Origin: a virus
IMG/VR virus record: IMGVR_UViG_3300017917_001342
Location: 454,644 to 518,643 of that record
Reading direction: 5' to 3' (one strand)
Length of the DNA stretch: 64,000 nt
Shown piece after piece: positions 34,485 to 42,660 of this stretch (the stretch's first letter is position 1; every line of letters starts with the position of its first letter). The notes beneath the pieces are model-generated. The model saw only the letters and a list, made by a program, of their open reading frames with translations, was not told where the DNA came from and did not search any database. Position numbers and translations under genes: made by a program.

Positions 34485-35198
34485 GTGGCAGAATCGAGAA
34501 AAATACCAACATTTTCAAGAGCAGTACCTATTCTGGATGCATTGTTAAAGTATCTAACTAGAACTTCTCCATTGATGTTAGCAGTGCATTTAATTTATAT
34601 CAGCACTGCTAGTATATTCATAAGCATGGCATATGTTGTTAGTTTCCATTGGGAAAGTCTAGTACGACTATACGAAGAAGCACACGATATACAATCATTT
34701 TCTGCCAATTTGAAAACATCTGTAGAAAACGACAACAAAATCTACGGACACCTCAATACTATTATCAGCAATTCTGGAGGTATGCGTGCTTATGTATATC
34801 GCTATCACAACGGACTAGCTGCAATTTCAGGTGTGCCTTTTTTCTTTCAAACTATGACACACGAAGTAATCGCCAATGGTGCAACTCGTATTATACAATT
34901 TGAACAGCGTATACCAGCAAGCATACATATGGCAATTAACAATGATTTTGTAGAAGATAAATGTGCTATTATCGAAAATGCAGATAAAGATCCAAGCAGC
35001 CAAAACTATTACTTCTATCAAAGCAAGAACGCTAAGTCATTGATACGTTGTCCAATTTATATGGAAAATGGTGATTTGTTTGGATTTGTTGGAGTTGACT
35101 TTGCAGATCATATTCCTTCTGATACTAAGAAAACTGTAGATGAAATCAAAAACACTGCTAAAGATATAGGTAGATTATTCGCTACTACTGCCAAGTGA
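34485..35198 (+). CDS. Membrane-anchored GAF-like domain protein (possible holin)
   Basis: A protein of 237 residues from the GTG at 34485, which follows AAAGG; a longer open frame from 34320 covers the promoter and the start of the dnaJ gene. One hydrophobic segment is at about residues 27-52. The rest is soluble, with FGFVGVDFAD near the end as in GAF domains. One N-terminal membrane helix plus a large outer domain is also the topology of T4 holin T, so a lysis role is possible. Signal sensing is the alternative. The late promoter in front fits either. Confidence 0.6.
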   Translation: MAESRKIPTFSRAVPILDALLKYLTRTSPLMLAVHLIYISTASIFISMAYVVSFHWESLVRLYEEAHDIQSFSANLKTSVENDNKIYGHLNTIISNSGGMRAYVYRYHNGLAAISGVPFFFQTMTHEVIANGATRIIQFEQRIPASIHMAINNDFVEDKCAIIENADKDPSSQNYYFYQSKNAKSLIRCPIYMENGDLFGFVGVDFADHIPSDTKKTVDEIKNTAKDIGRLFATTAK

Positions 35199-35208
35199 TT
35201 TTTTTAGG

Positions 35209-35254
35209 TAATCCGCCGTTTATGCCATTAAATATGTACATAACGGATGGATTA
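35209..35254 (+). promoter_or_regulatory. Late-type promoter in a loop whose stem hides the ribosome site
   Basis: Arm 35209-35224 (TAATCCGCCGTTTATG) pairs with 35239-35254 (CATAACGGATGGATTA) with small internal mismatches. ATTAAATA (35227-35234) lies in the loop. The distal arm holds GGATGG, the ribosome site of the ATG at 35257. A late transcript would lack the first arm. Confidence 0.62.
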
Positions 35255-35256
35255 AC

Positions 35257-35979
35257 ATGCAGATTCTTATACCAATGAGCGGAGCCGGCAAGAGATTTGC
35301 CGATATGGGTTATCAAAAACCAAAACCTTTAATAGAGTTTTTTGGTAAACCTATGATAGAACATGTGTTGGAAAATCTAGGTGCAGACAACGATTACATT
35401 CTCTGTGTGCAAAAAGCACACTATGATGCAGACCCAACTCTGTTCGAAAGATTAAAAACCAAAGTTAAAAGTTTATCTATAGTTCTAGTAAACGGTGTAA
35501 CACAGGGTGCAGCAGAAACCTGTCTGCTTGCAAAACAGCTATTGGATCTAGATAAACCGTTGTTCATTGCCAACTGTGATCAAATGATGGTATGGGATCA
35601 AACACATTTTGAAAATTGGTTTGCAGCAGAGAACCTGGATGGTGTTATGTTTGTGTTTGACAGCGACAGTACAAAAAACAGTTATGTAGAATTAGATAGC
35701 AACGGTATTGCTGTTAGAACTGCTGAGAAACAGGTTATCAGTCCCTATGCTACCAACGGCATCTATGTATGGAAACGTGCAGGCGACTTTGTCTGGGCAG
35801 CCGAAAAGATGATTGCAGATGATATACGTGTAAACAACGAATTCTATGTGTGTCCTGTATACAATGAAAACATTGCAAGAGGTGATCGTATAGGCATCTA
35901 CTATCCAACTGAGCATTGGCCTATTGGAACACCAGAAGACCTGGACATCTACATAAAGGCACACTATGAAACTGTTTGA
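35257..35979 (+). CDS. Sugar-phosphate nucleotidyltransferase-like protein
   Basis: A 240-residue protein. PMSGAGKRFADMGYQKPKP (6-24) is the nucleotide-binding signature (GxGxRF...KPKP) of NTP_transferase enzymes that activate sugar phosphates. IANCDQMM (near 109-116) supplies the metal-binding Asp, and NGIYVWK and HWPIGTPEDL match the family's end. It starts an operon with a cupin, a RuBisCO-like protein and glycosyltransferases, so it probably makes a nucleotide sugar. The exact sugar is unknown. Confidence 0.85.
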   Translation: MQILIPMSGAGKRFADMGYQKPKPLIEFFGKPMIEHVLENLGADNDYILCVQKAHYDADPTLFERLKTKVKSLSIVLVNGVTQGAAETCLLAKQLLDLDKPLFIANCDQMMVWDQTHFENWFAAENLDGVMFVFDSDSTKNSYVELDSNGIAVRTAEKQVISPYATNGIYVWKRAGDFVWAAEKMIADDIRVNNEFYVCPVYNENIARGDRIGIYYPTEHWPIGTPEDLDIYIKAHYETV

Positions 35980-36298
35980 TCCTGACGAATTTAAAGGCGG
36001 ATGGTTTATAGGAGATTTTGAACCTAGTATTTGGCGTACAACTGGTTTTGAAATAGGTTATAAACATCATATTGCAGGCGAAGCATGGCCTGCACACTAC
36101 CATGAACACATGGACGAAGTTACTTTTCTTCTAGAAGGTACAATGCAAATTTGCAATCAGACCATAACTGGTCCTATTATATTTTTAATAGGCCGTAATG
36201 AAATCGCTGACCCCGAATTTATAACAGACTGCAAGGTATTCATAATAAAAACTCCGTCTGTACCCGGAGATAAAGTTTTAATTGGAGATAAAACATGA
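35966..36298 (+). CDS. Cupin-domain protein
   Basis: A 110-residue single cupin. HYHEHMDEVTFLLEG (43-57) carries the HxH...E metal-binding motif, and the second motif is degenerate. It overlaps the upstream nucleotidyltransferase by 14 bases and the RuBisCO-like gene by four. Cupins in sugar operons can be isomerases, epimerases or binding proteins; the enzyme type cannot be set here. Confidence 0.82.
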   Translation: MKLFDPDEFKGGWFIGDFEPSIWRTTGFEIGYKHHIAGEAWPAHYHEHMDEVTFLLEGTMQICNQTITGPIIFLIGRNEIADPEFITDCKVFIIKTPSVPGDKVLIGDKT

Positions 36299-37518
36299 GC
36301 GCAATTGACATTGTGAGAGACGAAAAAAATCTTGCAAAATATTTTTATGTAACATACGACGTTGAAAGTACAAAAAGCGTATACGATGCTGCCTGGAATA
36401 TTGCAGTCGGACAAAGTATAGGTAATCCAAATACTCGCAGTATTTGGGAAACTGACGATATGATCGAAGCATACAGTGCTAAGATTTTACGCAATAGTAA
36501 TTTTGAAAAGAAAAAAGGCAAAGTTGTAATTGCATACCCCAATGCTAATATTGACTGGGACACCGATGGTATTGCACAGCTATTGTGTATAGTACAAGGT
36601 GGTCAGGTTGATATTGACAGCATTAAAAAATGCAGAGTGTTGGATATAGAAATACATCCTCAAATAATAGACAGCCACTTTAAAAAGCCTGCGCATGGTA
36701 TAACAGGTATGCGCGAGTTCACTAACACCTATGGTAAACCAATGTTCGGCGGTATCGTAAAACCAAAAACAGGTATTACTCCTCAGGTACTGTTGGACAT
36801 GACCAAAGAACTTGTAGAGGGTGGTGTTAACTTTATCAAAGAAGATGAAATTCTCAGCAACCCTGCTGTATGTAGATTGCAAGATCGAGTAGAACTTATC
36901 AGCAATTACATACAAGGTAAGAACGTAGTATACTGTTTCTGTATCAACAGTGATCCTGCATACGTAGTAGACCGCGCACGCTTTGTTGCACAGAATGGCG
37001 GTAATGGTGTGCATGTTAATATTTGGAGCGGATTAGGCAGCTATCGCAGTATACGCAACGCAGACCTCGGTCTGTTTATACACTATCAAAAGAGCGGCGA
37101 CAAAGTAATTACAGGTAAACAAAATCCCTTTGGTATTGAGTGGACAGTGCTTTGTAAACTGGCTGCAATGTGTGGTGTAGACACTATTCATGCAGGTATG
37201 TGGGGCGGATATCTCAGCGACGACGAAGAGGAACTGCGTAAAACACTTGCTGTACTGCATGATAGAAACGTATTACCTGCACTAAGCTGTGGTATGCATC
37301 CTGGTATTGTTAACGCAACATCTGAGAAATTTGGTGTAGATTTCCTTGCTAACGTTGGCGGTGCTATTCACGGACACCCAGGTGGTACACTTGCTGGCGC
37401 TAAGGCTATGCGTCAAGCAATAGATAAGACTCCGGGTCCAGAATTCAAAACTGCAATTGACAAATGGGGTTATGAAACCAACGGTGGTTCAATGCCGGAA
37501 TGGGTATTGGAATTCTGA
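36295..37518 (+). CDS. RuBisCO-like protein (large-subunit family)
   Basis: A 407-residue homologue of the RuBisCO large chain. The N-terminal domain has VVIAYPNANIDWDTD and KPAHGITGMRE; the barrel has GGIVKPKTGIT (152-162, equivalents of K175 and K177) and FIKEDEIL (180-187), keeping the carbamylated Lys and the Asp/Glu metal ligands. H263 and H299 match H294 and H327, and S331 matches S379. In loop 6, GMWGGYL puts Tyr306 where RuBisCO has Lys334, so CO2 fixation is very unlikely and a form IV enolase-type role is likelier. It overlaps the cupin by four bases (ATGA), and GGAG precedes its ATG. Confidence 0.9.
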   Translation: MSAIDIVRDEKNLAKYFYVTYDVESTKSVYDAAWNIAVGQSIGNPNTRSIWETDDMIEAYSAKILRNSNFEKKKGKVVIAYPNANIDWDTDGIAQLLCIVQGGQVDIDSIKKCRVLDIEIHPQIIDSHFKKPAHGITGMREFTNTYGKPMFGGIVKPKTGITPQVLLDMTKELVEGGVNFIKEDEILSNPAVCRLQDRVELISNYIQGKNVVYCFCINSDPAYVVDRARFVAQNGGNGVHVNIWSGLGSYRSIRNADLGLFIHYQKSGDKVITGKQNPFGIEWTVLCKLAAMCGVDTIHAGMWGGYLSDDEEELRKTLAVLHDRNVLPALSCGMHPGIVNATSEKFGVDFLANVGGAIHGHPGGTLAGAKAMRQAIDKTPGPEFKTAIDKWGYETNGGSMPEWVLEF

Positions 37519-37535
37519 TAGAAAGGTATAGGATT

Positions 37536-38024
37536 TTGCCATCTGTAATAATTGCACATAGAGGGTTGTTGGAGGGACCAGATGTAAATCTGCAGAATCG
37601 TCCAGATCAGGTGAAGAAAGCAATTGGCTTAGGCTTTCAAGTTGAAGTTGATGTGTGGTATATAGATGGCAAATGGTTTTTAGGACACGACGGACCTGAG
37701 CATAGTATAGATTGGCAGTTTCTAGCTGATCACAGCAATGACCTTTGGATACACTGTAAAAATCTAAATGCGTTCTTTGAGCTAAAAACTGATAGATCAC
37801 ATCAGTTAAATTACTTTTATCACGACAGTGACGCAGTTGTGTTAACAGCTAAAAACCACGTTTGGACATATTTTGGTAAACGCGAAACCATGCATCGCAG
37901 CAGTGTATGTGTAATGCCGGAAGTTAGTTATGAGTGGGAAGAAATAGTACAAATGGCAACAAACAATCAATGGTTTGCCATTTGTACGGATTACCCAAGA
38001 AAGCTCAAGGAATGTCTCGCGTAG
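37536..38024 (+). CDS. GDPD-like phosphodiesterase family protein
   Basis: A protein of 162 residues from the TTG at 37536, supported by AGAAAGG nine bases upstream; an ATG at 37500 lies inside the previous gene. IIAHRG and the following QVEVDVW with FLGHDGP match the glycerophosphodiester phosphodiesterase barrel (HRG, ExD, HD). It is shorter than typical GDPD (about 240), so it may be a reduced or non-catalytic form. It lies between the RuBisCO-like gene and the glycosyltransferases. Confidence 0.72.
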   Translation: MPSVIIAHRGLLEGPDVNLQNRPDQVKKAIGLGFQVEVDVWYIDGKWFLGHDGPEHSIDWQFLADHSNDLWIHCKNLNAFFELKTDRSHQLNYFYHDSDAVVLTAKNHVWTYFGKRETMHRSSVCVMPEVSYEWEEIVQMATNNQWFAICTDYPRKLKECLA

Positions 38025-38674
38025 CACTTTGCTTTGCAGGTCTACCAAGAATGTCTACAATCAGCACAGATAGCTGGCGTAGATTAATATCTCAACACCA
38101 TACAGATGTTTTTGTACATACTTGGGCTGATAATGATCCGCAACAGCTACAGCAATCTATTGCTGCAACCTATGCACCAAAAGAATTGATTGTTGAACAA
38201 CAACGTCAATTTGATACAGCTATCTATACTGATCGCATATGGGCATACCGTAGTTTTCCCAACAATGTATTGAGCATGTGGTACAGCATAGCACAGAGCC
38301 TACAGATGGCTGATAGATATGCTGCAAAATACAACATCACATATGATTATGTTTGTCGTGCTAGATTTGACTGGCACTGTAATCAATTTGATTTGCAACC
38401 ATTTGATGGCTTAACAGTACCAGATGATCCCGGTTTAAGTGGACATCATTTTCAACATAGAGGCCACTGGTATGTTGCACATAACGATCAATTTGGCTAT
38501 GGCAGCATGAATGTCATGCGCGATTATGGTGAGACCTTTTATCGCATACCATGGTTATATCAAATCGACAAAATAGACTTTTGCAGTGAATTATTCCTTA
38601 CAACAAATATGATTACAAAAAAAATTCCTGTAAAATTACAAAAGGGATGGGTTTATAGGATGGTACGCGAATGA
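38012..38674 (+). CDS. Glycosyltransferase-like protein
   Basis: A protein of 220 residues from the ATG at 38012, overlapping the end of the previous gene by 13 bases. VALCFAGLPR and DVFVHTWADN at the start, and DYVCRARFDW in the middle, match a family of small phage and bacterial glycosyltransferase-like proteins with a DxD-type site (RFDW). It ends in ATGA overlap with the next glycosyltransferase. Acceptor and donor are unknown. Confidence 0.65.
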   Translation: MSRVALCFAGLPRMSTISTDSWRRLISQHHTDVFVHTWADNDPQQLQQSIAATYAPKELIVEQQRQFDTAIYTDRIWAYRSFPNNVLSMWYSIAQSLQMADRYAAKYNITYDYVCRARFDWHCNQFDLQPFDGLTVPDDPGLSGHHFQHRGHWYVAHNDQFGYGSMNVMRDYGETFYRIPWLYQIDKIDFCSELFLTTNMITKKIPVKLQKGWVYRMVRE

Positions 38675-39744
38675 AAATAGCTGTATATACAATTGCACTT
38701 AATGAAATAAAACACTGTGAACGCTGGGCAGAATCTGTAAAAGATGCAGACTATCGAATCGTTTTAGACACTGGTAGTACAGATGGTACAGTAGAAAAAC
38801 TGCGCGAACTAGGTGTAACTGTATACGAACAGCAGTTTACACCTTGGCGTTTTGATGTTGCACGCAATGCTGCATTGAATTGTGTACCAGAAGATGCTGA
38901 TATCTGTATAAGCCAAGACATGGATGAATTTTTAGAGCCGGGATGGCGTGCAAAAATGGAAGCAGTTTGGCAGAAAGGTCAAACTACTAGATTGGCTTAC
39001 ACCTATGTATTTGATTATAGACCAGGTGGTAAGAATGACGGCTATCGTATGGATAAGATTCATGCTAGACAGGGTTACGAATGGCGCAGGCCAGTGCATG
39101 AAACTGTATGGAGCACACTGAGTTACGAAAACATTGCAGAAGATCTGTCTATTGTATTGAATCAAATACAAGACAGAAACAAAACAACTCGCAGCAACTA
39201 TTTGCCATTGATGGCTATGGCCACAGCAGAAAATCCCAATGACAGCCAATTGAGCTTTTGGTATGGACGCGAGTTAATGTACGCAAATCAACATGAAGCT
39301 GCTATCACAGAATTGAAACGCTATCTTGATCTAGAAACCAGTCGTTGGCCAGTAGAACGTAGCGAAGCTATGATTTATCTGTCTAGACTAACAGACAGCA
39401 GCAAATTTGACTATTTGCACAGGGCATTGATCTGTGCGCCAGAACGCAGACAGGTATGGTTAGAACTTGCTAGATATTATTACAGTAAACAAGACTGGCA
39501 TGGATTGCTATGGGCCTGTGGTAGCGGGCTTGAACACAGCCGCAGGGACAACAGCTATCTTGATCATGCAGATGCCTGGGGCAATCAACTACACGATTTT
39601 GGAAGCATTGCAGCAGCTAACTTAAAATGGTACGAAAAAGCTGTGGAATGGTGCCAATTAGCGATAAACATACAACCAACTGATGATAGATTGCGTGCAA
39701 ACTTAAATTGGATGCAAAGCAAACTAGGAGAGATTTCAAAATGA
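38671..39744 (+). CDS. GT2 glycosyltransferase with helical-repeat C-terminus (copy 1)
   Basis: A 357-residue protein. Residues 1-100 form a GT-A fold: ALNEIKHCERW, LDTGSTDGT (31-39) and ISQDMDEF with a DxD-like metal site. After residue 180 the sequence is a run of paired helices (SQLSFWYGRELMYANQHEAAI...) like TPR repeats. It is a tandem duplicate of the next gene, with which it overlaps four bases. It probably transfers a sugar to a glycan or protein of phage or host surface. Confidence 0.85.
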   Translation: MKIAVYTIALNEIKHCERWAESVKDADYRIVLDTGSTDGTVEKLRELGVTVYEQQFTPWRFDVARNAALNCVPEDADICISQDMDEFLEPGWRAKMEAVWQKGQTTRLAYTYVFDYRPGGKNDGYRMDKIHARQGYEWRRPVHETVWSTLSYENIAEDLSIVLNQIQDRNKTTRSNYLPLMAMATAENPNDSQLSFWYGRELMYANQHEAAITELKRYLDLETSRWPVERSEAMIYLSRLTDSSKFDYLHRALICAPERRQVWLELARYYYSKQDWHGLLWACGSGLEHSRRDNSYLDHADAWGNQLHDFGSIAAANLKWYEKAVEWCQLAINIQPTDDRLRANLNWMQSKLGEISK

Positions 39745-40805
39745 AAATAGCTATATACGGTCCGGCAAAAAACGAATTCAAACATGTCGAAGCATGGTAT
39801 GACAGTTGCAAAGATGCAGACATTATCTGCGTTGCAGACACTGGTAGTACAGATGGTACACCAGAATTAATGCGACAACTTGGTGTACAAGTTACAGATG
39901 TACGTATATCACCTTGGCGATTTGATGATGCATTTAATACAGCAATGTATCTGGTGCCCGATTGGGTCGATGTTTGTATTCGATTAGACACAGACGAGCG
40001 TCTTGTAGAAGGTTGGAGAGCAGCGTTAGAAGCAGCATGGACACCTGAAACAACACGTTTACGTTACCCTTATGTATGGAATTGGAACCCAGATGGCACA
40101 CCAGGCCGTACATGGTATGGCGATCGTATCCACAAGCGAGTTGGTTACAGATGGATGGGTGCAACACACGAAGGGCTTGTTAGCAGGTTGCCGGAAATTC
40201 AAACCTATACAGACACTGTGAAGATACATCATTTCCCGGATGTAAAAAACAAATCGGGCGATTTGCCATTGCTGTTAGAATCTGTAAAAGAGTGGCCGCA
40301 TGATGCTAGAATCCGTGCTTACCTTGCTAGAGAATACATGTATGCTAGAAACTACGAGAAAGCAGCAGAAACCTACAAAGAATTCCTAGGAATGAGCTGG
40401 GACACTGCCGAACGCTGTCAGGCAATGACATCACTGGCACAAGCAGAACCAGAAAATAAAATCTACTGGTTAAGGCAAGCTGCGTATGAAGTACCAACAC
40501 ACAGAGAACCTCTAGTATATCTTGCACAACACTATTACGACAAAAGTGAATGGCAAAAGTGTTATGAATATGCACACAAGGCTTTGGCAATTACCAGACA
40601 TCCTATGGATTATACCTGCACACCGGAAGCATGGGGATGGCAACCACACGATTTGTTAAGCATTGCAGCATGGAATCTCAAGCTGTACAAAGAAAGTCTC
40701 GAACATGCTAAACTGGCATTGTCACATGCTACACATGATGTAAGGCTGCAAAACAATGTCAAGCTCATTGAAGAATTTATAGCTAAGAATCTCAGTGACA
40801 GTTGA
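39741..40805 (+). CDS. GT2 glycosyltransferase with helical-repeat C-terminus (copy 2)
   Basis: A protein of 354 residues from the ATG at 39741 (AGGAG upstream). It shows the same domain order as its neighbour: MKIAIYGPAKNEFKHVEAW, ADTGSTDGT, RLDTDE as metal site, then TPR-like helices. The two proteins align along their whole length and arose by duplication; the second has diverged in the acceptor half. It is the last gene of the sugar operon. Confidence 0.85.
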   Translation: MKIAIYGPAKNEFKHVEAWYDSCKDADIICVADTGSTDGTPELMRQLGVQVTDVRISPWRFDDAFNTAMYLVPDWVDVCIRLDTDERLVEGWRAALEAAWTPETTRLRYPYVWNWNPDGTPGRTWYGDRIHKRVGYRWMGATHEGLVSRLPEIQTYTDTVKIHHFPDVKNKSGDLPLLLESVKEWPHDARIRAYLAREYMYARNYEKAAETYKEFLGMSWDTAERCQAMTSLAQAEPENKIYWLRQAAYEVPTHREPLVYLAQHYYDKSEWQKCYEYAHKALAITRHPMDYTCTPEAWGWQPHDLLSIAAWNLKLYKESLEHAKLALSHATHDVRLQNNVKLIEEFIAKNLSDS

Positions 40806-40807
40806 TC

Positions 40808-40815
40808 ACTAAATA
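40808..40815 (+). promoter_or_regulatory. Putative T4-type late promoter directly before a small gene
   Basis: ACTAAATA followed by TCACT and the ATG at 40821. A transcript from it would start at about the start codon, so it would be nearly leaderless. Confidence 0.45.
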
Positions 40816-40820
40816 TCACT

Positions 40821-40997
40821 ATGAGAGCAACTGAATTCATAAATGAGTCAGGCGGAGCAGGCCGCGTTGTGCCAGGTGTGAATACCACACCTGATGTTGG
40901 ACCGGATGAAATACCAAAGCAAGCTGCAAAGCTAGGTATGAAAACTGATAGAGACGGTAGACCGCCTATTGCTAGAACTGATGGGAAAATTGAATAA
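40821..40997 (+). CDS. Small unannotated protein of 58 residues
   Basis: The frame starts MRATEFINESGGAGRV and ends in TAA at 40997, followed within three bases by a strong terminator. The N-terminus resembles the MRAxEFIxE start often seen in small late proteins of marine T4-like phages. It is Gly/Pro-rich with a basic end. No ribosome site is visible, matching the promoter placed right before it. The function is unknown; a small virion or capsid-associated protein is a guess. Confidence 0.55.
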   Translation: MRATEFINESGGAGRVVPGVNTTPDVGPDEIPKQAAKLGMKTDRDGRPPIARTDGKIE

Positions 40998-40999
40998 TA

Positions 41000-41025
41000 A
41001 AAAAGGGCGCCTAAGCGCCCTTTTT
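41000..41025. terminator. Strong bidirectional intrinsic terminator
   Basis: AAAAAGGGCGC (41000-41010) and GCGCCCTTTTT (41015-41025) form an 11-bp stem with a 4-base loop. The A/T runs serve both strands: the small plus gene ending at 40997 and the minus gene ending at 41028. Confidence 0.9.
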
Positions 41026-41027
41026 AG

Positions 41028-41225
41028 TTAGATACGACTGCGTCGACTTGCAGCTTCTGCGTCTTCTTTTGTACGCTCAATTGCGATAGGAACCCACCGT
41101 TGCGGAATAGCAAGGCCGCTCTTGCGGTAATAGTCTAGATCAGCATCGGGATCATCTACCTGAGCCCAAACTGTCCACTTACCATCAAAAGGACGCTGCG
41201 TAATTTCGTGTCGGGATTTTTCCAT
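41028..41225 (-). CDS. Small hypothetical protein
   Basis: A 65-residue protein, rich in Trp, Asp and Arg with a basic start and end. No family was recognised. It is bounded by a terminator downstream and an 86-base gap upstream that holds two hairpins. Confidence 0.6.
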   Translation of the reverse strand: MEKSRHEITQRPFDGKWTVWAQVDDPDADLDYYRKSGLAIPQRWVPIAIERTKEDAEAASRRSRI

Positions 41226-41281
41226 TATCTTAATTGCCTCATATTTTGAGTTAGTGTTATGCGTATTACTACGCGGCTAAT

Positions 41282-41307
41282 ATTATTGCATGTTATTATG
41301 CAATAAT
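41282..41307. repeat. Inverted repeat in intergenic gap
   Basis: ATTATTGCAT (41282-41291) and ATGCAATAAT (41298-41307) form a perfect 10-bp stem with a 6-base loop. A second short stem GCGTA/TACGC lies at 41260-41274. They follow the stop of 41312-41827 on the minus strand but have no U-run, so the role may be termination or regulation of the gene at 41225. Confidence 0.5.
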
Positions 41308-41311
41308 TTCG

Positions 41312-41827
41312 TTATGGTGTAGTCTTGCTCCACCATTTGTCCCAAGGAAAGCTAATTTCTGTATCGGTTGATTCAGTTGCGCTGTAGTTAACTATAAAGT
41401 CACTTTCGACGTTGTCAACCAATACTGCAAATTTTGTAGATTTATACCAAACATCGTCCCAGATGTTTGACATAGGCATGCAGCCACTTTGCCAATCTTT
41501 TTTGATCCAATTAAAAACAGTTGGATCATTTACATGATTGACAATGAGAATATTTTTTGGTGTACAAGGTTTCCAATTATTGTTGCAATCTAAACCAAAT
41601 GCATCCTCTGCCATCCATAGGTTAGATTCAGCCGAATCGATATGTAGCTGTGTGTTGAGAGTGTAACAAGGTACATCAAACCATTCACTGATGAGCGCAG
41701 CAGGTAATGTACCGTTCTTAACAAGACCTACGACGTAGTCTGGTTTCCAGTTGTTGCAGTGCATCTGTTGAACAATGTCTAAACATTGTGCATGAACATC
41801 TTTATATGTAAATGCTGTTGCGGCCAT
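41312..41827 (-). CDS. Phosphoribosyltransferase-like protein
   Basis: A 171-residue protein. KPDYVVGLVKNGTLPAALIS (28-47) matches the start of the type I PRTase fold, and ILIVNHVNDPTVFNWI (92-107) stands where PRTases have the PRPP-binding motif vVDDxxxTG; the two Asp and the Gly are poorly kept. It may bind nucleotides without classical transfer. The role in the phage is unknown. Confidence 0.6.
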   Translation of the reverse strand: MAATAFTYKDVHAQCLDIVQQMHCNNWKPDYVVGLVKNGTLPAALISEWFDVPCYTLNTQLHIDSAESNLWMAEDAFGLDCNNNWKPCTPKNILIVNHVNDPTVFNWIKKDWQSGCMPMSNIWDDVWYKSTKFAVLVDNVESDFIVNYSATESTDTEISFPWDKWWSKTTP

Positions 41828-41865
41828 AGTGTCTCCAATCTATGCCGCAGTATAACACAGTGTTG

Positions 41866-42660
41866 TTAGTTGTCAACTGCCAATGTTAAGTTGAAAGTAC
41901 CGTCTGTAACAACAACATGCCCGTCGCCACATTCGACATGATAAGAAGGACCTAGCAGCGATTGCAATGCAATGCTTTCTCTTAGTGCAGAGTTACCTAT
42001 AGTAAGTCCGAATACTGGCATCGGAGATGTGCCTTTGCGCCAATCAGTGATTTGATACACTCTGTCGCGGCCTCTGTCAGAAATACAAATCCAGTCGCCT
42101 TTGATTTCGACACTTTCTACTAGCGAATGCTTTAAAAACTCACCAACTTGTTCGTAGATTTTTACTTCACCTGCTGGTGCAACTTCAAGTTTATCTTCTG
42201 GTGATTCAACCGGCGGCTCAGTTGTGTCGCCTTCAATCTCAATTTTGTCTGGATTTAGATTAACGTATTCTCTAACGTTGTCTTCGGTTAGATCTAAAAA
42301 CTCGTCGTCGCCGAGACCATAAGGCTTGAATTTCCATTTGTTGACAAATGTTAGATTTTTCAGTTGATTTGCCATGTCTATTAAACGTGACGGATAATCT
42401 TCGTTTCTGGACATTTCCACGAACACCATGTAGAATCCGTCATCTGTTGGTGCAGGACTAACTTCTGTGTCCAGCGGTCGTATGCTGCTTTTTTCTACAA
42501 ACACACTTAGATCAGCTGCTGGATTTTTATCTTTTACATAAAATCCGGTAACAATTACTCTGCGATCATCGATCTTGCTTTCATATTCGTCAACTGAAAT
42601 CAACGGCAATACTAGATGTTCTAATGCACCTCGATCAAGACCTTCGTTTATTCTTTTCAT
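41866..42660 (-). CDS. Hypothetical phage protein
   Basis: A 264-residue protein. Residues 1-135 form a mixed domain with acidic strands. A Pro/Glu-rich linker (about 142-165) joins it to a C-terminal domain (166-264) with beta strands. It overlaps the upstream gene by four bases. It looks like a two-domain structural or regulatory protein, but no family was recognised. Confidence 0.65.
   Translation of the reverse strand: MKRINEGLDRGALEHLVLPLISVDEYESKIDDRRVIVTGFYVKDKNPAADLSVFVEKSSIRPLDTEVSPAPTDDGFYMVFVEMSRNEDYPSRLIDMANQLKNLTFVNKWKFKPYGLGDDEFLDLTEDNVREYVNLNPDKIEIEGDTTEPPVESPEDKLEVAPAGEVKIYEQVGEFLKHSLVESVEIKGDWICISDRGRDRVYQITDWRKGTSPMPVFGLTIGNSALRESIALQSLLGPSYHVECGDGHVVVTDGTFNLTLAVDN

Noticed and set aside
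36295-37518. True CO2-fixing RuBisCO
   Set aside because: Loop 6 has Tyr where the essential Lys334 should be, and several N-terminal active-site residues differ.
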